NCBI RefSeq assembly: GCF_900112345.1 | Contig: NZ_FOLB01000004.1 | Coordinates: forward strand, 186,001 to 250,000 | DNA length: 64,000 nt | DNA from: Nocardioides terrae | Lineage (GTDB): Bacteria > Actinomycetota > Actinomycetes > Propionibacteriales > Nocardioidaceae | Direction of reading: 5' to 3' | Shown: piece by piece, positions 7,959 to 16,693 of the stretch | Layout of the letters: every line of letters starts with the position of its first letter | Position numbering within the stretch: the first letter of the stretch is position 1 | Program-made: the position numbers and the translations under genes | Notes under the pieces: generated by a model | The model's input: only the letters and a program-made list of their open reading frames with translations | What the model was told of the DNA's origin: nothing | Database searches by the model: none

Positions 7959-9094
7959 TGGAGCTGACCCTCGTCCGACTCGCCGGAGACGACACCCTGC
8001 CGCCGCTCGTCGTCGGCCCCTCGCTCGGGACGTCCGTCACCGCCCTGTGGGGCAGGTGCGCCGAGCTGCTCGGCGACCGGTTCCACGTCGTGGGCTGGGA
8101 GCTGCCCGGCCACGGGCGCGGCGCGCCCGCCACGACGCCGTTCACCGTCGCCGACCTCGCGGCCGCGGTCGTGGCGGTCGTCGACCGGACGCTCGGCCCG
8201 GTCGCCTTCGCCTACGCGGGTGTCTCCGTCGGTGGCGCTGTCGGGCTCCAGCTCGCGCTCGACGCGCCCGAGCGACTGATCGCTGCCGCGGTGCTCTGCA
8301 CCGGCGCCCGCATCGGCACGCCCGACGGCTGGCACGAGCGCGCCGCCCTGGTCCGCGCCTCCGGGACGCCGGTGATGGTGGAGGGCTCGGCCAAGTGGTG
8401 GTTCGCGCCCGGTTTCATCGAGCGCCACCCCGACGCCGCGACCGGCCTGCTGTCCTCGCTGCAGGACGCGGACGCGGAGAGCTACTCGCTCGTCTGCGAG
8501 GCATTGGCGGCGTACGACGTCCGCGACCGGCTCGGCTCCATCACGGTCCCCCTGCTGGCCGTCGGCGGCAGCGACGACGGGTCCGCGCCGGCCGACCTGC
8601 TCCTGGTCGATGCCGGAGCCGTCCCCGGCGGGCGCTTCGTCGAGCTCGACGGGGTCGGGCACCAGGCGCCGGCCGAGGCGCCGAGGACCGTGGCCAGCCT
8701 GCTGGCCGATGCGCTGTCGCCTGACGGGCGGCTCGACGCGGGCATGGGTGTGCGCCGGGCGGTGCTGGGCGACGAGCACGTCGACCGTGCCGTCGCGGGC
8801 ACCACCGACGTCACCCGCGACTTCCAGGACCTCATCACCCGCTACGCGTGGGGTGAGATCTGGACCAGGCCCGGGTTGGCCCGCCGCGACCGCTCCATCG
8901 CCGTGCTGACCGCGTTGGTCGCGGGCCGCCACTTCGAGGAGCTCGAGTTCCACCTGCGGGCTGCGCTGCGCAACGGACTGACTCGCGAGGAGATCGTCGA
9001 GGTGCTCCTCCAGTCCGCCATCTACGTCGGCGTACCCGCCGCCAACACGGCCTTCGCCGTCGCCAAGCGCGTCCTCGCGGAGGACGACGCGTGA
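7958..9094 (+). CDS. pcaL: Fused 3-oxoadipate enol-lactonase / 4-carboxymuconolactone decarboxylase
   Basis: A 378-residue two-domain fusion. Residues about 1-255 form an alpha/beta-hydrolase (PcaD) with nucleophile elbow GVSVGG near residues 88-93 and the catalytic His in DGVGHQAPAEA. Residues about 260-378 are a carboxymuconolactone decarboxylase (PcaC) domain, with HLRAALRNGLTREEIVEVL. The fusion decarboxylates 4-carboxymuconolactone and then hydrolyses the enol-lactone to 3-oxoadipate. This pcaL arrangement is known in Rhodococcus and Streptomyces. It overlaps pcaB by one base and pobA by four (GTGA). Confidence 0.93.
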   Translation: MELTLVRLAGDDTLPPLVVGPSLGTSVTALWGRCAELLGDRFHVVGWELPGHGRGAPATTPFTVADLAAAVVAVVDRTLGPVAFAYAGVSVGGAVGLQLALDAPERLIAAAVLCTGARIGTPDGWHERAALVRASGTPVMVEGSAKWWFAPGFIERHPDAATGLLSSLQDADAESYSLVCEALAAYDVRDRLGSITVPLLAVGGSDDGSAPADLLLVDAGAVPGGRFVELDGVGHQAPAEAPRTVASLLADALSPDGRLDAGMGVRRAVLGDEHVDRAVAGTTDVTRDFQDLITRYAWGEIWTRPGLARRDRSIAVLTALVAGRHFEELEFHLRAALRNGLTREEIVEVLLQSAIYVGVPAANTAFAVAKRVLAEDDA

Positions 9095-10317
9095 CCGCGG
9101 CCAGCACCGCGGCCAGCACCACCCGCACCCAGGTCGCCATCGTCGGGGGCGGCCCGGCCGGGCTGATGCTCTCGCGCCTGCTGCACCTGGCCGGGATCGA
9201 GTCGGTGGTCGTCGACAACCGCACCGCCGAGACGATCGAGCACACCCACCGTGCCGGGATCCTGGAGCACGACAGCGTGCGCCTGCTCGTCGACGCGGGC
9301 GTCGACCGGGTGCTGCGCGACGGTCACCAGCACGAGGGCATCGACCTGCGCTTCGACGGAGTGAGCCACCGCATCGACTTCGAGGACCTGGTCGGCGCCT
9401 CGGTCTGGCTCTATCCCCAGACCGACGTCTTCGTCGACCTGCACCGCGCCCGCACCGCCGACGGCGGCGACCTGCGCTACGGGATCGCCGACACCGAGGT
9501 CCTCGACGTGCTCACCCAGCCGCGGGTGCGCTACACCGATGCCGCCGGCGCCCGGCACGAGATCGTCGCCGACCTGGTGGTCGGGTCGGACGGCTCGCGC
9601 AGTGTCTGCCGCTCGCTGGTGGAGGGCGCGACGCAGTACTTCCGGGAGTACCCGTTCGCATGGTTCGGCGTGCTGGTCGAGGCGCCGCCGAGCGCGCCCG
9701 AGCTGATCTACACCCGCTCCGAGCGCGGCTTCGCGCTGGTCAGCCAGCGCACCGACGCGATCCAGCGGCTCTACTTCCAGTGCGACCCGGCCGAGAACGT
9801 CGAGGACTGGTCCGACGACCGGATCTGGGCCGAGCTGCAGGCGCGGCTGGCCGGCGAGGACGGCCTCCGGCTCAACGAGGGGCCGGTGATCGAGCGGACG
9901 GTGCTGCCGTTCCGCAGCTTCGTGCAGGCGCCGATGCGGCACGGCAACCTGCTCCTGGCCGGCGACGCGGCGCACACGGTCCCGCCGACCGGGGCGAAGG
10001 GCCTCAACCTCGCCCTCGCGGACGTCCGGGTGCTGGCCGAGGTGGTCGAGCGGGCGCTGGGCGGGCGGGGCGGGCGCGGCGACCGGGCCGCGCTGGACAC
10101 CTACACCGACCGCGCCCTGCAGCGCGTCTGGAAGGCCCAGCACTTCTCCTACTGGATGACCACGATGCTGCACCGCGGCGAGGGCGCCAGCGACTTCGAC
10201 GAGCGCCGCCAGGTCGGCGAGCTCACCAGCATCACGTCGTCATCCGCCGGGTCGGCGTACCTCGCGGAGTGCTACACCGGCTGGCCGCAGCCGGCGGTCA
10301 GAACATCCCGCGGATGA
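9091..10317 (+). CDS. pobA: 4-hydroxybenzoate 3-monooxygenase
   Basis: A 408-residue class A flavoprotein hydroxylase, close to the usual 390-400. FAD motifs: VAIVGGGPAGLM near residues 11-22, a DLVVGSDGSRS segment, and GDAAHTVPPTGAKGLNLAL near residue 291. Arg in HTHRAGILEH is a conserved active-site region of PobA. It hydroxylates 4-hydroxybenzoate to protocatechuate using NAD(P)H and O2, feeding pcaHG in the same operon. Start GTG overlaps the pcaL stop (GTGA). Its last 20 bases overlap the convergent LysR gene. Presence as the last gene of the pca operon, rather than as a separate pobA-pobR unit, is notable. Confidence 0.93.
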   Translation: MTAASTAASTTRTQVAIVGGGPAGLMLSRLLHLAGIESVVVDNRTAETIEHTHRAGILEHDSVRLLVDAGVDRVLRDGHQHEGIDLRFDGVSHRIDFEDLVGASVWLYPQTDVFVDLHRARTADGGDLRYGIADTEVLDVLTQPRVRYTDAAGARHEIVADLVVGSDGSRSVCRSLVEGATQYFREYPFAWFGVLVEAPPSAPELIYTRSERGFALVSQRTDAIQRLYFQCDPAENVEDWSDDRIWAELQARLAGEDGLRLNEGPVIERTVLPFRSFVQAPMRHGNLLLAGDAAHTVPPTGAKGLNLALADVRVLAEVVERALGGRGGRGDRAALDTYTDRALQRVWKAQHFSYWMTTMLHRGEGASDFDERRQVGELTSITSSSAGSAYLAECYTGWPQPAVRTSRG

Positions 10318-11182
10318 TGTCGAGCGTGCGGAGCAGGTGCGGCTCCGTGCGGCCGGCGCGGTGCGCCAGCGCGAGCTCGACCGAGGTGACCGGCCGCACC
10401 AGCGGCCGGTAGGCGACACCGTCGAGGCTGAGCGCGGTCACCGGCTCGGGCACGACGGCGACGCCCAGCCCGCCGGCGACCAGCGTGACCAGGGTCGACG
10501 TCTCGCCGACCTCGTGGCGCACGTGCGGCTCGACGCCGGCGTCCCGGAAGAGGCCGACCACGACGTCGTACAGCACGGAGCGACGGTCGGCGGAGTGCAC
10601 GATCAGGTCGGCGTCGCGCAGGTCGGTGACGCGCACCTGACGCCGGGCGGCGAGCGGGTGGTCGGCGGGCACGGCGGCGACGAGCCGGTCGTGACGCAGC
10701 GTCGTGAGCGCGAGGGACAGGTCTGCGACGGGCGGCCGCAACAGCGCCACGTCGATGGTCCCCGAGCGGAGCGCCTCCACCTGGTCGGGCGCGAGCATCT
10801 CGCCCTGGAAGGAGAAGTCCACACCGGGGAGCTCGTCGGCCAGGCGGCGCGACAGCGTCGGGAGCAGGCTGTACGTCGCCGAGCCGACGCAGCCGACCGC
10901 GAGGTGCCCGACCGAGCCGGCCGCGACCAGTCGCGCCGCGTGGGCCGCGTCGTCGACCTCCGCGAGGATGGTGCGTGCCCGGGCGAGGTAGGTGGCGCCC
11001 GCGTCGGTGAGGTCGACGCGTCTGGTGGTGCGGTGCAGCAGGGTGACGCCGAGGTCGGCCTCGAGGCGGCGGATCGCCTGGGACAGCGGCGGTTGCGCCA
11101 TGTGGAGGCGGTCCGCGGCCCGGCCGAAGTGTCGCTCCTCGGCGACGGCGACGAAGTAGCGCAGGTGCCGGAGCTCGAGCAT
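10298..11182 (-). CDS. LysR family transcriptional regulator
   Basis: A 294-residue LysR-type regulator: N-terminal helix-turn-helix (residues 1-60, LRYFVAVAEERHFGRAADRL and LSQAIRRLEADLG) and a periplasmic-binding-like effector domain. The N-terminus resembles the CatR/PcaQ/BenM group that senses muconate- or carboxymuconolactone-type intermediates. It is divergent from pcaF-pcaI-pcaJ, with 85 bp between start codons, and probably activates that operon. Ribosome site GAGAGGT precedes the ATG. Its 3' end overlaps pobA by 20 bp. Confidence 0.9.
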   Translation of the reverse strand: MLELRHLRYFVAVAEERHFGRAADRLHMAQPPLSQAIRRLEADLGVTLLHRTTRRVDLTDAGATYLARARTILAEVDDAAHAARLVAAGSVGHLAVGCVGSATYSLLPTLSRRLADELPGVDFSFQGEMLAPDQVEALRSGTIDVALLRPPVADLSLALTTLRHDRLVAAVPADHPLAARRQVRVTDLRDADLIVHSADRRSVLYDVVVGLFRDAGVEPHVRHEVGETSTLVTLVAGGLGVAVVPEPVTALSLDGVAYRPLVRPVTSVELALAHRAGRTEPHLLRTLDIIRGMF

Positions 11183-11219
11183 CGGGACCTCTCAGACGCT
11201 TGGAGTCTCAATCGGTGCT

Positions 11220-11241
11220 GATATGGATACTTCACCATATC
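11220..11241. promoter_or_regulatory. Candidate LysR operator upstream of pcaF
   Basis: GATATGG (11220-11226) and CCATATC (11235-11241) are perfect inverted arms with an 8-base AT-rich spacer. The dyad overlaps TTCACC at 11231-11236, which lies 17 bases before the -10 candidate TACCGT and could be the -35 box. This layout is typical of LysR-regulated promoters. Confidence 0.55.
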
Positions 11242-11250
11242 GGGGGCACG

Positions 11251-11267
11251 GCCTACCGTCGGTAGGC
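11251..11267 (+). promoter_or_regulatory. Start-proximal palindrome containing pcaF -10 box
   Basis: GCCTACC-GTC-GGTAGGC is a perfect 7-3-7 inverted repeat ending immediately before the pcaF ATG. TACCGT within it (11254-11259) is a -10 candidate eight bases before the start codon, predicting a leaderless mRNA. The palindrome may be a second operator site or fortuitous. Confidence 0.4.
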
Positions 11268-12467
11268 ATGAGCGCCTACGTCTACGCCGCCGTCCGCACG
11301 CCGTTCGGAAGGTTCAACGGTGCGCTGGCCGGCGTCCGCCCCGACGACCTCGCGGCGGGGGTGATCGGGTCGCTGCTGGCCCAGGCGCCCGGCCTCGACC
11401 GCGCGGCCATCGAGGAGGTCGTCTGGGGCAACGCCAACGGCGCCGGGGAGGAGAACCGCAACGTCGGCCGCATGGCCGCGCTGCTCGCCGGGCTGCCCAC
11501 CTCGGTGCCGGGCAGCACGGTCAACCGGCTGTGCGGATCGAGCCTGGACGCCGCCATGATCGGCTCCCGTCAGATCGAGACCGGCGACGCCGACGTGGTG
11601 CTGATCGGCGGCGTCGAGTCGATGACCCGCGCGCCCTGGGTGCTCCCCAAGCCCGCGAAGGCCTTCCCGGCCACCGACCTCACCGCCGTCTCGACGGCAC
11701 TCGGCTGGCGGTTGGTCAACCCCCGCATGCCGAAGGAGTGGACGGTCAGCCTCGGCGAGGCCAACGAGCAGCTCGCCGAGAAGCACGGCATCGGCCGCGA
11801 GCGGCAGGACGAGTTCGCGGTCCGCTCCCACCGGCTGGCCCAGGAGGCCTGGGAGGCGGGCTGGTACGACGACCTCGTGACGCCCGTCGAGGGGTTGGCC
11901 CGCGACGAGGGGATCCGCCCCGACTCGACCGTCGAGAAGCTGGCCGGCCTCAAGCCGAGCTTCCGGACGCCCGAGCAGGGCGGGACGGTCACCGCGGGCA
12001 ACGCCTCGCCGCTGAGCGACGGGGCCTCCGCCGTGCTGCTCGGGTCCGAGCGCGCTGCCGAGCGGATCGGGCTCGAGCCGGTCGCCCGGATCGCCGGACG
12101 GGGCGCGTTCGCGCTGGAGCCGCAGGCGTTCGGATACGCGCCGGTCGAGGCGGCCAACCGTGCGCTCGCCCGGGCCGGGATCACGTGGGACCAGGTCGGC
12201 GCGGTCGAGCTCAACGAGGCGTTCGCGGTCCAGTCGCTGATCTGCGTCGACGCCTGGCTGAAGGAGGGCCTCGTCGACGCCGAGCTGGTCAACGCCCGGG
12301 GCGGCGCGATCGCGATCGGCCACCCCCTCGGCGCCAGCGGCGGCCGCATCCTCGGCACGCTGACCAAGGTCCTCCGCGAGCGCGGCGAGCGGTGGGGCGT
12401 GGCCGCGATCTGCATCGGCGTCGGGCAGGGCCTGGCCGTCGTGCTCGAGAACACCGAGGTGGCCTGA
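11268..12467 (+). CDS. pcaF: 3-oxoadipyl-CoA / acetyl-CoA acyltransferase (thiolase)
   Basis: A 399-residue thiolase with the full catalytic set: Cys89 (NRLCGSS), His352 (IGHPLG) and Cys382 (CIGVGQG), plus GGVESMTRAP. In this setting it cleaves 3-oxoadipyl-CoA to succinyl-CoA and acetyl-CoA, the last step of the beta-ketoadipate pathway. An upstream in-frame ATG at 11223 exists, but it lies inside the regulatory dyad, so ATG 11268 is preferred. The stop overlaps pcaI (TGATG). Fatty-acid thiolases look similar; the pcaIJ neighbours decide the call. Confidence 0.92.
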   Translation: MSAYVYAAVRTPFGRFNGALAGVRPDDLAAGVIGSLLAQAPGLDRAAIEEVVWGNANGAGEENRNVGRMAALLAGLPTSVPGSTVNRLCGSSLDAAMIGSRQIETGDADVVLIGGVESMTRAPWVLPKPAKAFPATDLTAVSTALGWRLVNPRMPKEWTVSLGEANEQLAEKHGIGRERQDEFAVRSHRLAQEAWEAGWYDDLVTPVEGLARDEGIRPDSTVEKLAGLKPSFRTPEQGGTVTAGNASPLSDGASAVLLGSERAAERIGLEPVARIAGRGAFALEPQAFGYAPVEAANRALARAGITWDQVGAVELNEAFAVQSLICVDAWLKEGLVDAELVNARGGAIAIGHPLGASGGRILGTLTKVLRERGERWGVAAICIGVGQGLAVVLENTEVA

Positions 12468-13162
12468 TGGGCCGCACCCGGATCCTCGAGACCGCCGACG
12501 AGGCGGTCGCCGGGATCGAGGACGGCAGCACCGTCCTGGTCGGCGGCTTCGGCCTCGCCGGCATGCCCTTCGACCTCATCGACGCGCTGATCCGACAGGG
12601 CGCGAAGGACCTCACGATCGTGTCCAACAACGCCGGCAACGGGGAGGTCGGGCTGGCCGCGCTGCTCCAGGCGGGCAGGGTCCGCAGGGTCCTGTGCTCC
12701 TTCCCGCGGCAGAGCGACTCCTACGTCTTCGACGAGCTCTACCGCAGCGGACGGATCGAGCTCGAGGTGGTGCCGCAGGGCAACCTCGCCGAGCGGATGC
12801 GCGCGGCCGGCGCCGGCATCGGTGCGTTCTTCTCGCCGACCGCGGTCGGCACGCCCCTCGCCGAGGGCAAGGAGCAGCGGACCATCGACGGTCGCGACTA
12901 CGTGCTGGAGCACCCCATCAAGGGCGACTACGCGCTGATCGGCGCGCACCGCGCCGACGAGATGGGCAACCTCGTCTACCGCAAGACCGCCCGCAACTTC
13001 GGGCCCGTCATGGCCACGGCGGCGAGCACCACGATCGTCCAGGTGGGCGAGGTCGTCCCGATCGGCTCGCTCGACCCCGAGGCGGTGGTCACGCCGGGGA
13101 TCTTCGTCGACCGGGTGGTCCGCGCCGACGCCCGCCACTACACCGTGCAGGGAGCCCGCTGA
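12467..13162 (+). CDS. pcaI: 3-oxoadipate CoA-transferase subunit A
   Basis: A 231-residue family I CoA-transferase alpha subunit with the GGFGLAGMPFDLI glycine-rich segment near residues 26-38 and the NNAGNGEVGLAALL region. Together with PcaJ it transfers CoA from succinyl-CoA to 3-oxoadipate, preparing it for PcaF. It overlaps pcaF and pcaJ by one base each (TGATG). Acetoacetate:succinyl-CoA transferase (ScoA) is a close relative; the operon favours PcaI. Confidence 0.9.
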   Translation: MGRTRILETADEAVAGIEDGSTVLVGGFGLAGMPFDLIDALIRQGAKDLTIVSNNAGNGEVGLAALLQAGRVRRVLCSFPRQSDSYVFDELYRSGRIELEVVPQGNLAERMRAAGAGIGAFFSPTAVGTPLAEGKEQRTIDGRDYVLEHPIKGDYALIGAHRADEMGNLVYRKTARNFGPVMATAASTTIVQVGEVVPIGSLDPEAVVTPGIFVDRVVRADARHYTVQGAR

Positions 13163-13812
13163 TGGTCCACGACAAGCCGCTGACCCCTGACCAGCTCGCC
13201 GCCATCGTCGCCCGCGACATCCCCGAGGGGGCCTACGTCAACCTCGGCATCGGCCAGCCGACCAAGGTCGCCGACCACCTGCCCGCCGGGTCGGGCGTGG
13301 TGCTGCACACCGAGAACGGCATGCTCAACATGGGCCCGGCCGCGGTCGGCGACGACGTCGACCCTGACCTGACCAACGCGGGCAAGGTGCCGGTCACCGA
13401 GCTGCCCGGGGCGTCGTACTTCCACCACGCCGACTCCTTCGCGATGATGCGCGGCGGCCACCTCGACGTCTGTGTGCTCGGTGCCTTCCAGGTCTCCGCG
13501 ACCGGCGACCTGGCCAACTGGCACACCGGTGCGCCCGACGCCATCCCGGCCGTCGGGGGTGCGATGGACCTCGCCATCGGCGCCAAGCAGGTCTTCGTGA
13601 TGATGACCCTCTTCGACAAGAAGGGCACGGCCAAGCTGGTGCCCGAGTGCACCTACCCGCTGACCGGCGTCGCGTGCGTCAGCCGGGTCTACACCGACGT
13701 CGCGGTCTTCGACGTCGGGCCGTCGGGGCTGAGCGTGCGGGAGACCTTCGGCACCACGATCGATGAGCTCCGGGAGCGGCTCTACGTGCCGCTGGAGGCA
13801 GCGGCCGGGTGA
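13162..13812 (+). CDS. pcaJ: 3-oxoadipate CoA-transferase subunit B
   Basis: A 216-residue beta subunit carrying the catalytic glutamate Glu51 in LHTENGMLNMG, preceded by NLGIGQPTKVADHL. It completes the PcaIJ transferase. It is the last gene of the pcaFIJ operon; the next gene is convergent after a gap of only 10 bp, with no obvious terminator. Confidence 0.9.
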   Translation: MVHDKPLTPDQLAAIVARDIPEGAYVNLGIGQPTKVADHLPAGSGVVLHTENGMLNMGPAAVGDDVDPDLTNAGKVPVTELPGASYFHHADSFAMMRGGHLDVCVLGAFQVSATGDLANWHTGAPDAIPAVGGAMDLAIGAKQVFVMMTLFDKKGTAKLVPECTYPLTGVACVSRVYTDVAVFDVGPSGLSVRETFGTTIDELRERLYVPLEAAAG

Positions 13813-13822
13813 GCCCTGCGGC

Positions 13823-14263
13823 TCAGGACCCGGGCCGGTACACCATCAGGAAGACGATGACGGCGAAGAGGATCCCGACGATCCCGCCCGCGGCGGCCAC
13901 CCGGCCGACCATCGAGCGCGCCGCCTCCGTGTTCTCGGCGGCCTTGTCGAGGGCCGGCACGACCACGAGGAACGCCAAGCCCGCGGCCACCAGCCACAGC
14001 AGCAGCGACAGCCAGATCCACACGTCGCCGACGTCGGCGACCTTCTCGTGCGTGTAGGGCGACGTGGCCGACATCAGCCCGAAGCCGAGGATGACGACGA
14101 CGACCGACGCGGCTGAGTAGATCTTGCACATGCGCGCCGAGGTCCTGATCGCGGCCGCGTCGCCGAGCCGCAGGCCGCGGGAGGCCGTGGTGGCGGCGTG
14201 GACGAGCGGTCCGATCGCGAAGACGGCGGTGAGGATGTGGAGGGCCAGCAGCACCTTGAACAT
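13823..14263 (-). CDS. Small four-helix membrane protein (DUF2269-like)
   Basis: A 146-residue protein with four predicted transmembrane segments, near residues 3-24 (starts FKVLLALHILTAVFAIGP), 50-70, 82-106 (VWIWLSLLLWLVAAGLAFL) and 122-142. The N-terminal helix with a conserved-looking His resembles DUF2269-type proteins of unknown function. A longer frame upstream exists, but it has no hydrophobic or conserved content; the ATG at 14263 begins at the first helix. It is convergent with pcaJ and divergent from the aldehyde dehydrogenase. Function unknown. Confidence 0.7.
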   Translation of the reverse strand: MFKVLLALHILTAVFAIGPLVHAATTASRGLRLGDAAAIRTSARMCKIYSAASVVVVILGFGLMSATSPYTHEKVADVGDVWIWLSLLLWLVAAGLAFLVVVPALDKAAENTEAARSMVGRVAAAGGIVGILFAVIVFLMVYRPGS

Positions 14264-14408
14264 GGCTCGACCGTACCGCTCGCGACGCGGGCGGGCGTCA
14301 CCGACCTGCCCGATGAGTTGGGCTTCCGGTGGCTGGAAACGGCTCGTTGCCTGGGCCCACCGGCAGAGGCACGATGCGGCGAGCGCACAACGACAAGGGA
14401 GCACTGTG

Positions 14409-15872
14409 ATGGGACTTCTCGACACCGTCGACTGGCAGGGCCGGATCTTCGCGCAGGGGACGTGGCGGGAGGGCCGCGGCGGCCACTACGCCGTGGTCGA
14501 GCCGGCCACGGGCGCCGAGCTCGGCCGGATGGGTTCGGCCACCGCCGATGACGTCGCCGAGGCAGCGGCGGCCGCGGCCGAGGTGCAGCGGGAGTGGGCG
14601 GCGACGCCCTACAACCAGCGCGCCGCCGTCCTTCGCCGGGCGGGCGACCTGTGGCTCCAGCATGCCGAGGAGATCCAGGGTTGGAACATCCGCGAGGTCG
14701 GCGCCGTCCCCGCCATGGCCGGCTTCGCGCTGCACGTCGCGGCGGAGGAGTGCTACGAGGCGGCCACCCTGCCCAGCCGTCCGTACGGCGAGCTGCTGCC
14801 GTCCGAGGAGCAGCGACTCTCGATGGCGCGCCGGGTGCCGGCGGGCGTCGTCAGCGTCATCTCGCCCTTCAACGTGCCGATCATCCTGGGCATCCGGTCG
14901 GTCGCCCCGGCGCTCGTCCTCGGCAACGCCGTCCTGCTCAAGCCGGACCCGCGCACCGCCGTCACGGGCGGCACCCTCATGGCGCGGATCTTCGAGGAGG
15001 CCGGGCTGCCGGCGGGCGTGCTGCAGATGTTGCCCGGCGGCCCAGACGTCGGCGAGGCGCTGGTCACCGACCCGCACGTGCGGGTCATCTCCTTCACCGG
15101 CTCGACGCCGGTCGGCCGCCGGATCGGTGAGCTGGCCGGCAAGCACCTCAAGCGCGCCCATCTGGAGCTGGGCGGAAACTCGGCGATGCTGGTGCTCGAC
15201 GACGCCGACGTGGAGGCCGCTGCCGGGCTCGCGGCCTGGGGCTCCTTCCTCAACCAGGGCCAGATCTGCATGACGACCGGGCGCCACCTCGTCGCCGAGT
15301 CGGTCTACGACGACTTCGTCGACGCGCTCGCGGAGAAGGCGCGCAGCCTGCCGGTGGGTGACCCCGCGACCGAGCAGGTCGCGCTCGGTCCGATCATCGA
15401 CGAGCGCCAGCGCGACAAGATCCACCGCTTCGTCACCGAGAGCGCCGACCAGGGCGCGAAGATCGCCGCCGGAGGCGAGTTCGAGCAGCTCTTCTACCAG
15501 CCGACGGTGCTGTCCGAGGTCCCGCTGCAGGCGCCGGCCTTCGCCGAGGAGGTCTTCGGCCCGGTCGCCCCGGTGACCCGGGTCGCGTCCGTCGAGGACG
15601 CCGTCCGGCTGGCGTCGGACAGCGAGTACGGCCTCTCGCTGGGCATCGTGACGCAGGACGTCATGCACGGCCTGGAGATCGCCGAGCAGATCCCGACCGG
15701 CATCGTCCACATCAACGACCAGACCGTGAACGACGAGGCGGTGGCGCCGTTCGGTGGCGTCAAGGCGTCGGGCACCGGGTCGCGCTTCGGTGGCGCCGCG
15801 GCGAACATCGAGGCCTTCACCGAGACGCGGTGGATCACCATGCGCGGCAAGCCGGCGACGTACCCGTTCTGA
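14409..15872 (+). CDS. Benzaldehyde-dehydrogenase-like aldehyde dehydrogenase
   Basis: A 487-residue NAD(P)-dependent aldehyde dehydrogenase. Catalytic Cys287 (GQICMTTG) and general base Glu253 (LELGGNS) are present, with the cofactor segment SFTGSTPVGRRIG before them. The overall pattern (VISPFNVPIILGIRSVAPAL, INDQTVNDEAVAPFGG) is that of XylC/vanillin-type aromatic aldehyde dehydrogenases. Oxidation of 4-hydroxybenzaldehyde or vanillin to the acid would feed pobA or related steps, so it fits as the outer edge of the aromatic island. AAGGGAG at 14395-14401 precedes GTG-ATG at 14406-14411; ATG was used. Exact aldehyde unknown. Confidence 0.88.
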   Translation: MGLLDTVDWQGRIFAQGTWREGRGGHYAVVEPATGAELGRMGSATADDVAEAAAAAAEVQREWAATPYNQRAAVLRRAGDLWLQHAEEIQGWNIREVGAVPAMAGFALHVAAEECYEAATLPSRPYGELLPSEEQRLSMARRVPAGVVSVISPFNVPIILGIRSVAPALVLGNAVLLKPDPRTAVTGGTLMARIFEEAGLPAGVLQMLPGGPDVGEALVTDPHVRVISFTGSTPVGRRIGELAGKHLKRAHLELGGNSAMLVLDDADVEAAAGLAAWGSFLNQGQICMTTGRHLVAESVYDDFVDALAEKARSLPVGDPATEQVALGPIIDERQRDKIHRFVTESADQGAKIAAGGEFEQLFYQPTVLSEVPLQAPAFAEEVFGPVAPVTRVASVEDAVRLASDSEYGLSLGIVTQDVMHGLEIAEQIPTGIVHINDQTVNDEAVAPFGGVKASGTGSRFGGAAANIEAFTETRWITMRGKPATYPF

Positions 15873-15992
15873 CGTCGAGGTGAAGCCGAGTCACGTGCGG
15901 GACGGCGCCCCTGCGAGCCGTGCCGCCACGACGGCCCGTCGCTGTCGCCATCTGCGACCAGGTCTGGCACGCTGCGGTTATGGACGCCGCCC

Positions 15993-16592
15993 ATGCTTGA
16001 CCAGCCCCTCCGCCTCGCCATCGTCAGTCGACAGGAAGTGGTGGCCCGCGGCCTGACCGCCATGCTGGCGGACTATCCCGACCGGGTCACGGTCGTGGCG
16101 TTGGCCAGCGCATATGCGCGCGCGAAGGGTGTCGACGTCGTGCTCTACGACACCCTCGGCCTGCACAGGTCCGACGCCTCCGACCTCGACCACCTGATCC
16201 AGAAGACCGACGCCAAGGTCGTCATCTACAGCCGCGACATGCGCCCCGACCTGCGGGCCCGAGCGCTCGCTCGTGGCGTCGACGGCTGGGTGTCGATGAG
16301 CCTGCACGCCGGGGAGCTGGTCGAGGCCGTCGAGCGGATCGCCGACGGCAAGCCGACGGAGGATCAGGTCGACTGGATCGGGCACGAGGCCGGCCTGTCA
16401 CCGCGCGAGGTCGAGGTCCTCTCGCTGATCACCCAGGGCCTGTCCAACCAGGACATCGCCGACCGGCTCTTCCTCACGATCAACACCCTCAAGAGCCACA
16501 TCAGGCAGTCCTACAAGAAGATCGGCGTGAGCTCGCGGGCCCAGGCGGTCGCCTGGTGCATGCAGCACGGTTTCGCCCCACCTGACGCCTGA
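15993..16592 (+). CDS. LuxR-type regulator with degenerate receiver domain
   Basis: A 199-residue protein. The C-terminal LuxR helix-turn-helix (about residues 132-190) is canonical: LSPREVEVLSLITQGLSNQD then INTLKSHIRQSYKKIGVSSR. The N-terminal half has a receiver-like alpha/beta layout (RLAIVSRQEVVARGL), but the acidic pair after the first strand is replaced by Ser-Arg-Gln, and a normal Lys after strand 5 is not evident; Asp in VVLYDTLG is where the phosphoacceptor would be. No histidine kinase gene is adjacent. It may therefore act without phosphorylation. It precedes a SigB/SigF-like sigma gene by about 200 bp and could belong to a stress response; that link is inference. Confidence 0.8.
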   Translation: MLDQPLRLAIVSRQEVVARGLTAMLADYPDRVTVVALASAYARAKGVDVVLYDTLGLHRSDASDLDHLIQKTDAKVVIYSRDMRPDLRARALARGVDGWVSMSLHAGELVEAVERIADGKPTEDQVDWIGHEAGLSPREVEVLSLITQGLSNQDIADRLFLTINTLKSHIRQSYKKIGVSSRAQAVAWCMQHGFAPPDA

Positions 16593-16693
16593 GCCCCACC
16601 GGTCGGCGAATAGCGCTTCCCCTGACAGGGGTACCGCCTGATGTCGGTCGGGGTCGGGTGACCCGTGGGGGGACACCCGAACCTCCGGCCGAC

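Noticed and set aside
7382..8953. Long minus-strand open frames, e.g. 523 codons opposite pcaB/pcaL
   Set aside because: Such frames arise opposite GC-rich genes; they lack any recognisable motif, while the plus-strand genes carry complete catalytic signatures.
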